DNA of 56,234 nucleotides, from assembly GCA_903891085.1 (NCBI GenBank), contig CAITDJ010000031.1:1-56234 (forward strand), read 5' to 3'. This DNA is from an uncultured Bacteroidota bacterium. GTDB taxonomy: Bacteria > Bacteroidota > Bacteroidia > Bacteroidales > F082. Both the position numbers and the translations under genes were made by a program. Positions 26,940 through 35,616 of this stretch are shown piece by piece; within the stretch, counting starts at the first letter, position 1; every line of letters starts with the position of its first letter. The notes under the pieces were generated by a model, which was not told where the DNA came from, made no database searches, and saw nothing but the letters and a program-made list of their open reading frames with translations.

Positions 26940-27521
26940 ATGAAGAAAAATATCATTTTGGCCGGTGTTGGTGGTCAGGGAATATTAAGTATTGCAGCCT
27001 GCATTGGTTTGGCAGCTATCGAAGAAGGTTTGTTTTTAAAACAAGCTGAAGTACATGGAATGAGCCAGCGGGGAGGCGCCGTGCAATCGCATCTTCGGAT
27101 ATCGTCCACTGAAATTGCTTCCGATCTTATTCCGGAAGGCAAAGCTGATATTATTATTTCGGTTGAACCCATGGAATCGTTGCGTTATTTACCCATGCTC
27201 TCACCCGATGGTCTCATTATAACCAGTATCAACCCATTCGTCAACATCAACAATTATCCCGATTTGGAAATTATCCTCCATGAGATTTGGAAACAACCCA
27301 GATATTTCACCCTGGATGCAGATGCCATGGCAAAAGAATGCGGTTCGGTGAAAGCAGCGAATATGATTATTCTGGGAGCTGCCACACCCTTTCTTGGCCT
27401 AAAACCTCAAAGCATCGAAAATGCCATCCGGACATTATTCAAAAACAAAGGAGATGAGTTGATTGAGCTCAACCTGAAAGCAAAGAATGCGGGTCTCAAC
27501 TATGTTAATGAAAACAGTTAA
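26940..27521 (+). CDS. iorB: Indolepyruvate oxidoreductase, beta subunit
   Basis: 193 residues. N-terminal NIILAGVGGQGILSIAACIGLAA is the gamma-type domain of 2-oxoacid:ferredoxin oxidoreductases, and EVHGMSQRGGAVQSHLRI is the family signature. It follows iorA by 70 bp on the same strand and forms the CoA-binding half of the complex. Length is normal for the family. No aromatic aminotransferase or phenylacetyl-CoA ligase gene accompanies the pair here. Confidence 0.93.
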   Translation: MKKNIILAGVGGQGILSIAACIGLAAIEEGLFLKQAEVHGMSQRGGAVQSHLRISSTEIASDLIPEGKADIIISVEPMESLRYLPMLSPDGLIITSINPFVNINNYPDLEIILHEIWKQPRYFTLDADAMAKECGSVKAANMIILGAATPFLGLKPQSIENAIRTLFKNKGDELIELNLKAKNAGLNYVNENS

Positions 27522-27586
27522 GTTTAATTCAGGAAACAAACGTCTGTTTTGACAAACAAAAAACACCGTCAATCTATTATTTCTAT

Positions 27587-27594
27587 TATTTTTG
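27587..27594 (+). promoter_or_regulatory. -7 box upstream of M23 peptidase gene
   Basis: TATTTTTG followed by CACCCC matches TAnnTTTG, 61 bases upstream of the ATG at 27656. The nearest upstream TTTG (27548-27551) is too distant for -33. Confidence 0.45.
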
Positions 27595-27655
27595 CACCCC
27601 ATCGCGGGTTTCAGGGAACAACGTTTGTTTACCTTGATCCCGAATGTAAAATTTC

Positions 27656-28957
27656 ATGAAAATAAAATCCTGTTTATATATACTTTGTCTGGTTTTTCTA
27701 AGCAGTCTTTCGACTGCTTGTTTTCGTAATACTAATCAAGTTGACGATAAAGAACCACCAGTTGTTAATGTTCCGAAAATACTTTATAACATCAATGTTG
27801 ATTCACTTGAAATCACACGTGGATGGGTCAGAAACGGGCAGTTCCTTTCTAATATTCTTGAGGCCCACCGTGTTGATTATGCGGTGATTGACAAATTAGC
27901 GAAAGAATATCGTCATGTTTTTGATGTGCGTAAAATAAAAACCGGTAACTCTTACACCGTGATGTTCAAGCCGGGCAAAAAGGGGAAACCGATGATACCC
28001 GTATTTCTGGTATATGAAATAAATGCAACTGATTATGCAATTTTTAGCTTAACCGATTCGGTCAATATCAAACTCGGGCACAAAGATGTAGAGTATAAAA
28101 TTGAAAGCGCAGAAGGGATCATCACCTCTTCGCTATGGAATGCCATGGTTGACAACGGTTACGATCCGAATTTATCCGGTGCATTGTCCGAAATATACGC
28201 ATGGACTATCGATTTTTTTGGCATTCAAAAAAATGACCGATTTGAAGTCATTTATGAAAGATTGTACGTGGAAGGAAAACCCATCGGATTTGGGAAGATA
28301 CTTTCGGCCCGTTTTAATCATTATGGCAAAGATCATTTTGCATTCAGATTTGAACAAAACAACCTGAGTGACTATTTTGATGAAGTGGGACAAAGCTTGA
28401 TGCGGGCATTTTTAAAAGCTCCGTTGAAATACAATCGTATCAGCTCAACTTTTACTCATAGCCGATACCATCCGGTTCTAAAAATCAGTCGCCCACACCA
28501 TGGGGTGGATTATGCAGCTCCATCAGGAACAGCTGTTTTTTCGATTGGTGAAGGGGTAGTTACAAAAAAAGGATTTCAGGCAGCCGGCGGAGGCAATTAC
28601 CTGTATATCAAACACAACGGAACCTATACAACAGCCTATATGCACCTGAAAAGTTTTGCAAAAGGAATCACTAACGGTTCACGTGTCACACAAGGGCAAT
28701 TGATTGGTTATGTTGGCAGCACCGGATTGTCAACCGGACCACATCTCGATTTCAGGGTTTTCCGTAACAATACGCCCATTAATCCGCTTACCATGGAATC
28801 GCCACCAGCCAAGCCTGTCGAAAAACAAAATATCGAAAGCTATCTGAAAATAGTGAGAGAACAACAGGAGGTGCTTGAAAAAGTGCTTACAACTGACAGT
28901 ACAATTTTTGTTCTGAAGTCAGATTCTTTAACAAGTATTGACTCAGCAGCAAAGTGA
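27656..28957 (+). CDS. M23 family metallopeptidase lipoprotein
   Basis: 433 residues. A lipoprotein signal ends with the lipobox LSTAC (Cys near residue 22). Residues ~60-260 form an OapA/YebA-like N-terminal region; the M23 (LytM) domain is at about 275-385. It shows HHGVDYAAPSGT (His and Asp zinc ligands), AYMHLKSF, and STGPHLDFRVF, where the usual HxH motif reads H-L-D, replacing a zinc-ligand histidine by Asp. A C-terminal ~45-residue helical tail follows. M23 enzymes cut peptidoglycan cross-links and act in cell-wall growth or division. It is probably monocistronic. Confidence 0.9.
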   Translation: MKIKSCLYILCLVFLSSLSTACFRNTNQVDDKEPPVVNVPKILYNINVDSLEITRGWVRNGQFLSNILEAHRVDYAVIDKLAKEYRHVFDVRKIKTGNSYTVMFKPGKKGKPMIPVFLVYEINATDYAIFSLTDSVNIKLGHKDVEYKIESAEGIITSSLWNAMVDNGYDPNLSGALSEIYAWTIDFFGIQKNDRFEVIYERLYVEGKPIGFGKILSARFNHYGKDHFAFRFEQNNLSDYFDEVGQSLMRAFLKAPLKYNRISSTFTHSRYHPVLKISRPHHGVDYAAPSGTAVFSIGEGVVTKKGFQAAGGGNYLYIKHNGTYTTAYMHLKSFAKGITNGSRVTQGQLIGYVGSTGLSTGPHLDFRVFRNNTPINPLTMESPPAKPVEKQNIESYLKIVREQQEVLEKVLTTDSTIFVLKSDSLTSIDSAAK

Positions 28958-29005
28958 ATTTATTGTATTGAATTTCAAATTATTAAGCACAATATACGAA
29001 ATCAA

Positions 29006-29236
29006 TCAAACCTTCATGGATTGTATTACCATGTTCCAATTGATGTTCTGATTTCCTAACTTTTCCACAACGAGTGTAGCACTTAGGCAATAATCGTTCA
29101 TCGCTTCTGAGTCACCGATAGCGTCCCTCATCAACATTATTTTTGAATTTGAATAATGCACATTGCCATTTAACTCAATGTCAGGTATTCTGCAAAAAAC
29201 CTGGTCCGTTATCAACGTTTGAGCAAGGGATGACAT
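29006..29236 (-). CDS. Possible small ORF between M23 gene and SusD terminator
   Basis: 76 codons. The predicted peptide has ordinary amino-acid composition (SSLAQTLITDQVFC..., ending NWNMVIQSMKV) and matches nothing I recognise. It lacks a visible ribosome-binding site, and the SusD terminator hairpin stands immediately upstream, so it would need its own promoter in a few dozen bases. It may be a degraded gene fragment or a chance frame. The rest of the 373-base gap between 28957 and 29331 holds only the terminator. Confidence 0.25.
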   Translation of the reverse strand: MSSLAQTLITDQVFCRIPDIELNGNVHYSNSKIMLMRDAIGDSEAMNDYCLSATLVVEKLGNQNINWNMVIQSMKV

Positions 29237-29249
29237 ATCAATTAAAGGA

Positions 29250-29292
29250 TAAAAAAAAACGGCTTCAACTAAGGTTGAAGCCGTTTTGATTT
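29250..29292. terminator. susCD operon terminator (bidirectional)
   Basis: A 14-bp perfect stem (AAAACGGCTTCAAC / GTTGAAGCCGTTTT, 29256-29287) with a TAAG loop is flanked by A and T runs, 39 bases past the SusD stop. Confidence 0.9.
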
Positions 29293-29330
29293 TGAAAGAA
29301 CCTGAATTACTTCAAGTCTCCAATTGCATA

Positions 29331-30794
29331 TTAGTTGTTATCCCAGAATAATTTGGTGCTTAATTCATCACCACCAATAGCACTTGCCGCAGCTTCGAAG
29401 GCAGCTGCATTCAATGTTTGCTCGTTGATAGGATAGGTATGTCTGCGGGGAACATTTCCATTGGCTGATTCAGCTGGTGATGGAGGAATATTCAAAACCG
29501 GGAAACCCAATCTTCTCCATGAAGTCCATCCGTGGAAACCACGCACATAAAAAGCTAAATAAGCCTGAGTTCCGATTTTCTGTTTCCAGTTGCCATCGGC
29601 AGCAGCATAAGCAACTTCTGGTTTTGCCATATATGCATCAGCATCGGCTGTATTACCCCATGTATCGAATGAGCTACGGATACCATTCTCGTACCACGCT
29701 GCTGCTGAACCACCCACTGAGAATCCTTTTTCGGCTGCTTCTGCCAAATAGAAGGCCAGTTCGGTATAGTCCATTATTACCATTGGATAGGTTGACTCCT
29801 GAATTGGATCTGCAATATGTGAATTTTGACCAAAAGGATTGCTTTCTCCATAGATTCCACCTTTGTAAACCAGTTTCTGAACGTCAGGATTACTGGATGT
29901 ATCGCACAGCGTAAAATAATTGGCTCTCCGTGGATCTTCAAGGGTGTTCATGATATCAACAATGGTGTTGGCGGGAACAAAGTCATGACGACCACTTTGA
30001 ATAAGATCCTGATAAAGCGGGTTAGAGTTAGAACCACCCGGATAAGCTATGCTGCAATGTTCGCCATAAGCAAAACCACCGGCATAAGCAGCTTCAATAA
30101 TTGGTTTGGCATAAGCAGCATCAACATTAGAAATATTAATAGCTATTTTTACCACTAAGGTATTACCGAATTTTTTCCACATGCTAACGTCACCACCCAA
30201 ATAAAGGTCATCAGATCCATAACTGCCATAGGCGTCATTTAAAGCAGCAACAGCAGCTTTAGTTCTGGTAATCAAATCCTTATAAATAGTGGAAGCGTCA
30301 TCATACACTGGGTATAGATTATCAATATCGAGTGCTTCGGTGTAAGGAATATCACCAAAAGTATCAACCAACTCCTGATAAATATAACATTCAAGAATTT
30401 CGATGATTTGCAATCTGTTTTCCTTTTCAGCGATAGCAGCATCTCCGTCAGCAACTTCAGCAGAAATCACACGTTTGGCATCTTTCAGGTCAACGAGGAT
30501 ATCACGATAGTAGGTGCGGAACAATAAACTACCACAGTTACGGTTTACAACATCGTAGTTCGCTTCGTCAGTGTAAGTAGTTTCAGTGAAATACTGAGCA
30601 AAAAGTTTCCAGTTGTTTAGGTTCACATTCGTGCTTGCCGTCTGGTCTCCGAGGGCCTTCTGAGCATTTGCAAACAGGAATTGTCCCGGTACTTCAACCG
30701 GTCTCTTCTTATCTGTATTGAAATCCTCAAAGTTTTTTGTGCAGGATAAGGTTATCCCGATCAAAACCAATAAGATTAGATTTATTTTTTTCAT
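29331..30794 (-). CDS. SusD/RagB-like outer-membrane lipoprotein
   Basis: 487 residues. The lipoprotein signal ends ITLSC (Cys about residue 18), followed by TKNFEDFNTDKKRPVEVP. The text FANAQKALGDQTAS...WKLFAQYFTE, LECYIYQELVDTFGDIPYTEAL and LAFYLAEAAEKGFSVGG is the SusD-like type 2 (SusD/RagB nutrient-binding) pattern with TPR-like helices. It sits on the cell surface over its SusC partner and captures ligand. It follows the SusC gene by 15 bp. No glycoside hydrolase, peptidase or regulator lies next to the pair, so the ligand (glycan or peptide) cannot be inferred. Confidence 0.93.
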   Translation of the reverse strand: MKKINLILLVLIGITLSCTKNFEDFNTDKKRPVEVPGQFLFANAQKALGDQTASTNVNLNNWKLFAQYFTETTYTDEANYDVVNRNCGSLLFRTYYRDILVDLKDAKRVISAEVADGDAAIAEKENRLQIIEILECYIYQELVDTFGDIPYTEALDIDNLYPVYDDASTIYKDLITRTKAAVAALNDAYGSYGSDDLYLGGDVSMWKKFGNTLVVKIAINISNVDAAYAKPIIEAAYAGGFAYGEHCSIAYPGGSNSNPLYQDLIQSGRHDFVPANTIVDIMNTLEDPRRANYFTLCDTSSNPDVQKLVYKGGIYGESNPFGQNSHIADPIQESTYPMVIMDYTELAFYLAEAAEKGFSVGGSAAAWYENGIRSSFDTWGNTADADAYMAKPEVAYAAADGNWKQKIGTQAYLAFYVRGFHGWTSWRRLGFPVLNIPPSPAESANGNVPRRHTYPINEQTLNAAAFEAAASAIGGDELSTKLFWDNN

Positions 30795-30809
30795 AGTACT
30801 TCTGTTTTA

Positions 30810-33800
30810 TTAAAATTGTAAATTAACACTGAAACCTACATTGCGTGTGCTTGGCATTACGCCTGATTGCCAGCCTTGTACGTTACCCGAGCTTTGACTT
30901 GATTCAGGATCAGCATGAGGAAGATTCTTCATAATGATCCATAGGTTTGAACCAACAAGGCTGAAAGTTGCGCCCTGAATCCAACCTGCTTTTGCAATAA
31001 CACTCTGTGGCAACGTATAAGAAATAACCAATTCACGTAATTTGAGGTAAGAAGCGTCATAAACGAAAGCTGAGTTCGGGTTTCTTGAATAACCCCATAC
31101 ACGATAGTCACCACCTTCAACACGGGTTACGTTAGGGGTACCATCAGCATAAACACCGTCAAGCAACAAACCACCACTGTTAGCAGCATAGGAACCATCT
31201 TCATTGGTAGCGACAGGATCGCGAACAGGATTTCCCAACTCATTGTTTCCAACGGTTTCTTCATACAAACCAGTTGCCATACCGTACCATAAGTCGAGTG
31301 AGAAGATACTTCCACCTTTTTGATAATCGAGAAGGAAGCTGGCTGACCAGTTTTTGTAAGAGAATTTATTGGTCATACCTGCATTCCAGTCAGGATTGAT
31401 GTTACCAATAACTTTATCAGAAGTACCTGTTCTGAGGTAGTAACCATTTGCACCAACAGTTTTTTCACCGTTTGTGTAGATATAATCAGTACCAAGAATG
31501 GTTCCGTAAGGTTCACCCACTTTAGCATTGATTGATACACCACCCTGCAGGGCTGCAATCTGTAAGTTTTTAATATCACCTTCAAGTGAAACAACTTCGT
31601 TCACATTCTTTGCAAAGTTAAGATTAACGTCCCATCTGAAGTCTTTATTCAAATAAGGAGTACCGCCAACAACGATTTCAATACCCTTGTTTTCAACTTC
31701 ACCGGCATTCACAAATTTGGTTGAATAACCAGTTGCAAATGAGGTAGAAACAGGCATGATTTGGTTTGTGGTATTGGTTTTGTATAATGACAGATCAAAA
31801 CGCAATCTTTTCTGTAACATGGTCAATTCGATACCACCTTCTAAAGCTGCTGTATTTTCAGGAAGCAGGGCTTCGTTATTTTTGGTGTTAGGTAAAGAAT
31901 ACAAAGCAGTTCCGCCAAAAGTTGTGTTTTGTGAATAGGTATCCTTGATAGAACCCCAGGGAGCATCATTACCTACACTGGCATAACCAAGATAGAATTT
32001 ACCTGATTGCAACCAATCCTGTTTAACATTTTCGGAGAATAACCAGCTACCTGATACAGAAGGATAAACATATGCGTTATCGTCAACAGGTAATGTAGAT
32101 GATTGGTCTCTGCGGATGGTGGCATCAAGGAATAAGAAGTTATGATATCCCAATGAAGCACTTGCAAAAATACCATTTACACCAACTTCAGTCAATCTTT
32201 CTTCCGGAGCAAGCATAGGATTCACGCTGTTTCCCAAGGAATACTGGCCGGGAACGATCAAACCACCATCGGTTGATGCAAATACCTGGTCAATTTTTGT
32301 TCTGCGGATGTTTGTTCCAACAAAAGCATTCAAATTGAGTTCGTCGCCAAATGCTTTATAGAAACGTAACATAAGGTCCATATTTGATTCCATGAAGTTT
32401 CTGTCGAAACGTGAGTAACCTGATTTCACATCAGGACGGCCAACACCGAATTCACCTGAACCTGAACCCACTGCTTTTCTTTCTTCCTGTAGTTCTGCAT
32501 AGGTATCAACTGAGGCGCGGCCCATCAGGCTTAAGTAACTGTTGATTTTCCAATCAGCTTGCAAATAACCAATAACACGGTCACGTTCGTCAGTTTCATA
32601 ATTCTGGAAACGAACCCAGTATGGATTGTCCCAATATGCCGGAGCTAAATCGGTAGGACTATTTGGATTCCAGGTAACGTTTCTTTCAGTTAAATTATAA
32701 ACGGTTTCCTGCATTTTGTAGTCAACATTTATCTGCATCCATTGTCTGAATGATGACATAATATTGTCGCTGTAACCTGTTGAGTTACGTCCCAAACCAT
32801 TTGTGTTAACATAATTGGCCGAAGCAGTAATTTTAAGATCTTTCGCTACATCATACGTACCTGTAAACAAAACACTGTTACGTTTCAGGTGACTGTTTGG
32901 CATGATACCTTTTTGATCGAGGTTGGTATATGACAGACGGAATGTTCCATTATCGCTTGCACCGTTTACTTCAACACTATTGGTTAATGAAAGAGAATTA
33001 TCAAAGAAATATGCAGGGCCATTATCACCAGGAGCCACCCAAGGGGTTTTCTTCATATAGTTAGGTGATGCAGGGTCATAAGAATCCCACTGATACAAAG
33101 TGATACTAGGGTCAAATTTCTGACCAACAGAAGCATCTTCATAAGTAGGAACTGTATAATCCAACTGACCATCACCATCAACATCATAATAATTTTCGAA
33201 TCCTGGATAATCACTTTCACTGTAATAGAACTGTCCATAACCAGCACCGTATTCCTGCTGGTATTTAGGGAAAGTGCTTTTATCAACAAAACCGGTTGTT
33301 ACATTAGAATTAATGGCAACACCAAGACCTTTTTTCGCGCCAATTGCTTTTGTGCCTTTTTTGGTAGTAATAAGGATTACACCATTGGCAGCACGTGCAC
33401 CATACAAGGCAGTGGCAGCAGCACCTTTCAACACACTCATCGACTCAATGTCGTTCGGGTTGATATCAGAAGCAGCATTACCGTAGTCATATCCGTTACG
33501 ACCTGAAATCTGACCAGCATTGTTGGTATTGTCATTATTGATAGGCACACCGTCAACAATAAACAACGCCTGATTGTTCTGGGTTAAAGAGGAAGAACCA
33601 CGGATGATAACGTTGGTAGAACCACCGATATTACCATTGGCTTTCACAGTAACCCCGGCTGATCTACCGGAAAGTGAGTTGATAAAGTTGTCTGACTTTA
33701 CAGTATTGAGTTCTGCACCACTGATTTCCTGGGTAGCATAACCCAAGGATTTCTTTTCGCGGGTGATACCCAAGGCTGTAACAACAACCTCATCAATTTG

Positions 33801-34103
33801 AAATACATCTGGGTCCAACACTACATTAATGGTTGTTTGATTACCCAATGCTACTTCTTTAGTGGTCATACCAACAAAAGAATAAATAAGAGCCTTGTGA
33901 GCCGGGAGTACCGAAATTGTATATACTCCGTCGATGTCTGTTGTGGTTCCAACAATGGTACCTTTAACCACTACAGATACGCCGGGCATACCCAGACCGT
34001 CCTGCGAGCTGGTTACCTTACCGGTTACGGTTCTCGACTGCGCAAATGCGAAATTCACACCTGCAAACAGTAAGAACACTAACATAATCGTACTTTTTCT
34101 CAT
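30810..34103 (-). CDS. SusC/RagA-like TonB-linked outer-membrane transporter
   Basis: 1097 residues. Signal peptide 1-21; carboxypeptidase-like domain at ~24-105 (VTGKVTSSQDGLGMPGVSVVVKGT...GVYTISV); the SusC signature IDEVVVTALGITREKKSLGYA; plug domain at ~130-260 (SLSGRSAGVTVKANGNIGGSTNVIIRG, LFIVDGVPIN, IESMSVLKGAAATALYGARAANGVILITTKKG); then a 22-strand barrel ending VGFSVNLQF. It imports oligosaccharides or peptides handed over by SusD using TonB energy. It is the first gene of the susC-susD operon. The leader upstream is about 500 bp without a coding gene. Confidence 0.96.
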   Translation of the reverse strand: MRKSTIMLVFLLFAGVNFAFAQSRTVTGKVTSSQDGLGMPGVSVVVKGTIVGTTTDIDGVYTISVLPAHKALIYSFVGMTTKEVALGNQTTINVVLDPDVFQIDEVVVTALGITREKKSLGYATQEISGAELNTVKSDNFINSLSGRSAGVTVKANGNIGGSTNVIIRGSSSLTQNNQALFIVDGVPINNDNTNNAGQISGRNGYDYGNAASDINPNDIESMSVLKGAAATALYGARAANGVILITTKKGTKAIGAKKGLGVAINSNVTTGFVDKSTFPKYQQEYGAGYGQFYYSESDYPGFENYYDVDGDGQLDYTVPTYEDASVGQKFDPSITLYQWDSYDPASPNYMKKTPWVAPGDNGPAYFFDNSLSLTNSVEVNGASDNGTFRLSYTNLDQKGIMPNSHLKRNSVLFTGTYDVAKDLKITASANYVNTNGLGRNSTGYSDNIMSSFRQWMQINVDYKMQETVYNLTERNVTWNPNSPTDLAPAYWDNPYWVRFQNYETDERDRVIGYLQADWKINSYLSLMGRASVDTYAELQEERKAVGSGSGEFGVGRPDVKSGYSRFDRNFMESNMDLMLRFYKAFGDELNLNAFVGTNIRRTKIDQVFASTDGGLIVPGQYSLGNSVNPMLAPEERLTEVGVNGIFASASLGYHNFLFLDATIRRDQSSTLPVDDNAYVYPSVSGSWLFSENVKQDWLQSGKFYLGYASVGNDAPWGSIKDTYSQNTTFGGTALYSLPNTKNNEALLPENTAALEGGIELTMLQKRLRFDLSLYKTNTTNQIMPVSTSFATGYSTKFVNAGEVENKGIEIVVGGTPYLNKDFRWDVNLNFAKNVNEVVSLEGDIKNLQIAALQGGVSINAKVGEPYGTILGTDYIYTNGEKTVGANGYYLRTGTSDKVIGNINPDWNAGMTNKFSYKNWSASFLLDYQKGGSIFSLDLWYGMATGLYEETVGNNELGNPVRDPVATNEDGSYAANSGGLLLDGVYADGTPNVTRVEGGDYRVWGYSRNPNSAFVYDASYLKLRELVISYTLPQSVIAKAGWIQGATFSLVGSNLWIIMKNLPHADPESSQSSGNVQGWQSGVMPSTRNVGFSVNLQF

Positions 34104-34600
34104 AATGATGATTTTTGGTTAGTGAATTGATTAAACATTTGTTAAGCGTCCAATTATATGACTAAATCGCGTTAATAAAGGTGCAATATAGAAACATCTT
34201 CTGTTTAAAACGTAAAAATATGAAAAAAAATTTACAATTTATTAACATTTGATTTCAATATTTTGATATTCAATTCTTTGAAAAACCGTTTTTGTCCTTT
34301 GGATGGATGTTTGGCAGACTTAAGACGACCAGTTTCTCCTGAAATCCCACCTTTTTCTTAATAGCAACGATCTCCGCAATCGATTGAAACTGTAGTTAAA
34401 TCAGCCATTCAAGTACCCGGAAAACATTATTAACAACACTATCTGGGTAATTTTTCTCGTGCTGTTGTCCTGATGATGCTGGAATCAGTTTGTCATCATT
34501 CCGACATGACTCATCGGTAAATCATGCCTATTTCTTAATAATTATCCTTCTTTTGCTTGATATTCCGCTTTTGACCAGCATCAAACTGATAAAAAGGAAA
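34104..34600. other. Non-coding region between susC and small membrane protein genes
   Basis: About 497 AT-rich bases. A near-promoter TATATTG sequence lies on the minus strand about 90 bases before susC. No ORF with coding character, no tRNA and no strong hairpin terminator was seen, although the membrane-protein genes end at 34601. Nothing else can be supported. Confidence 0.5.
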
Positions 34601-35074
34601 TCAATTTGATTTCGACATTTCCAACTGATCGGGCGATGATTTTCGGTTATTCCTTGCTTTTGAAAACCATATCCTCAGAACTAATATAAGTACCAATAAA
34701 AATGCCTCAACAACAAATTTGTCTGACAGGAATGTAGTACTTGTAAAAAACTGATAGATAAGAATGAGTAAAGCTGAAAATGTGTAAAGAAAAGGCCCGA
34801 TGGTTCGTTTTGCCAACATAAAAATGAGTCCTGTAACAACGCCGGCATGTATTAGGAACCCGGCTAAAAGAATCAGCAATACCTCGTATGAATTTAACGC
34901 AGCATCGGGCATATATTGCCGGCTAAATTCAGTAATGAAATCTTTAAACATCAGGCTGATCAAAAAAAGAACCATATATACGGAATAATAAACCAGTGTG
35001 AATACGCTGGTTAACCGCAGCAACAGGCTTAAGGGCGGTCTGAATTTCTTTATTTTCTCAATAATTTCAGTCAT
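34601..35074 (-). CDS. Four-helix inner-membrane protein, unknown function
   Basis: 157 residues with four hydrophobic helices (about 18-43 VFTLVYYSVYMVLFLIS; 62-88 YEVLLILLAGFLIHAGVVTGL; 92-112 PFLYTFSALLILIYQFF; 120-140 VEAFLLVLILVLRIWF). No domain was recognised. It starts one base after the stop of the upstream membrane-protein gene, so the two are surely co-translated or at least co-transcribed. Both are similarly sized and similarly arranged, and may be subunits of one membrane complex. The polar C-terminus (RNNRKSSPDQLEMSKSN) is likely cytoplasmic. Confidence 0.7.
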   Translation of the reverse strand: MTEIIEKIKKFRPPLSLLLRLTSVFTLVYYSVYMVLFLISLMFKDFITEFSRQYMPDAALNSYEVLLILLAGFLIHAGVVTGLIFMLAKRTIGPFLYTFSALLILIYQFFTSTTFLSDKFVVEAFLLVLILVLRIWFSKARNNRKSSPDQLEMSKSN

Positions 35075-35075
35075 G

Positions 35076-35513
35076 CTATTTCATTGCTTCTCTAAAACGA
35101 AGATACAACAGAATAAACAAGCCCGAAAACATCAGATCGAATGCCGGAAAAATTCCGGATGGCCTGTAAATATAAACTGTTGAAATGATAAGCATCAATA
35201 ATTGTGAAACAGTATAAAAATGAAAACCAATGCGTTTGAGTTCAAACATTTGTCTAACACCCGTAAAAGCAGCAACCTGAAGCAAGCCTGTAAAAAGAAA
35301 ATAATACTTACTTACCGATGAAATCATTGTCATATCAAATCCCAAGTCTTTATAAACTCCTGATTCAATTACTTCAATTACTTGATTATGAAACAAATAA
35401 AAAAATAAATTACTCACTGCTCCCAATCCGCTTCCAAAAAAACTAAGCCAGCATACTACTGTAAGTGCCTGTGGGCGAATTGGTTTGGGTATTTCTATTG
35501 GTTCTTCTGACAT
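35076..35513 (-). CDS. Four-helix membrane protein, unknown function
   Basis: 145 residues. An N-terminal proline-rich cytoplasmic stretch (EEPIEIPKPIRPQ) precedes helices at about 15-40 (LTVVCWLSFFGSGLGAVSNLF), 65-85 (SKYYFLFTGLLQVAAFTG), 95-115 (FHFYTVSQLLMLIISTVYIY) and 120-140 (FPAFDLMFSGLFILLYL). No known family was recognised. It lies 103 bp downstream of the first lyase gene and directly upstream of the second membrane gene on the same strand, so a lyase / membrane-protein operon is possible, though a small hairpin (TTGAAGGA / TCCTTCAA, 35549-35584) lies in the gap. Confidence 0.7.
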   Translation of the reverse strand: MSEEPIEIPKPIRPQALTVVCWLSFFGSGLGAVSNLFFYLFHNQVIEVIESGVYKDLGFDMTMISSVSKYYFLFTGLLQVAAFTGVRQMFELKRIGFHFYTVSQLLMLIISTVYIYRPSGIFPAFDLMFSGLFILLYLRFREAMK

Positions 35514-35616
35514 TAATAATTTTATAATTAATAGTTACTGATGAATGATTGAAGGAATAAGCGATTACCAGGCCACTCCTTCAACCATCTAATTCATGCA
35601 TTCGTGTCTCAAACCT

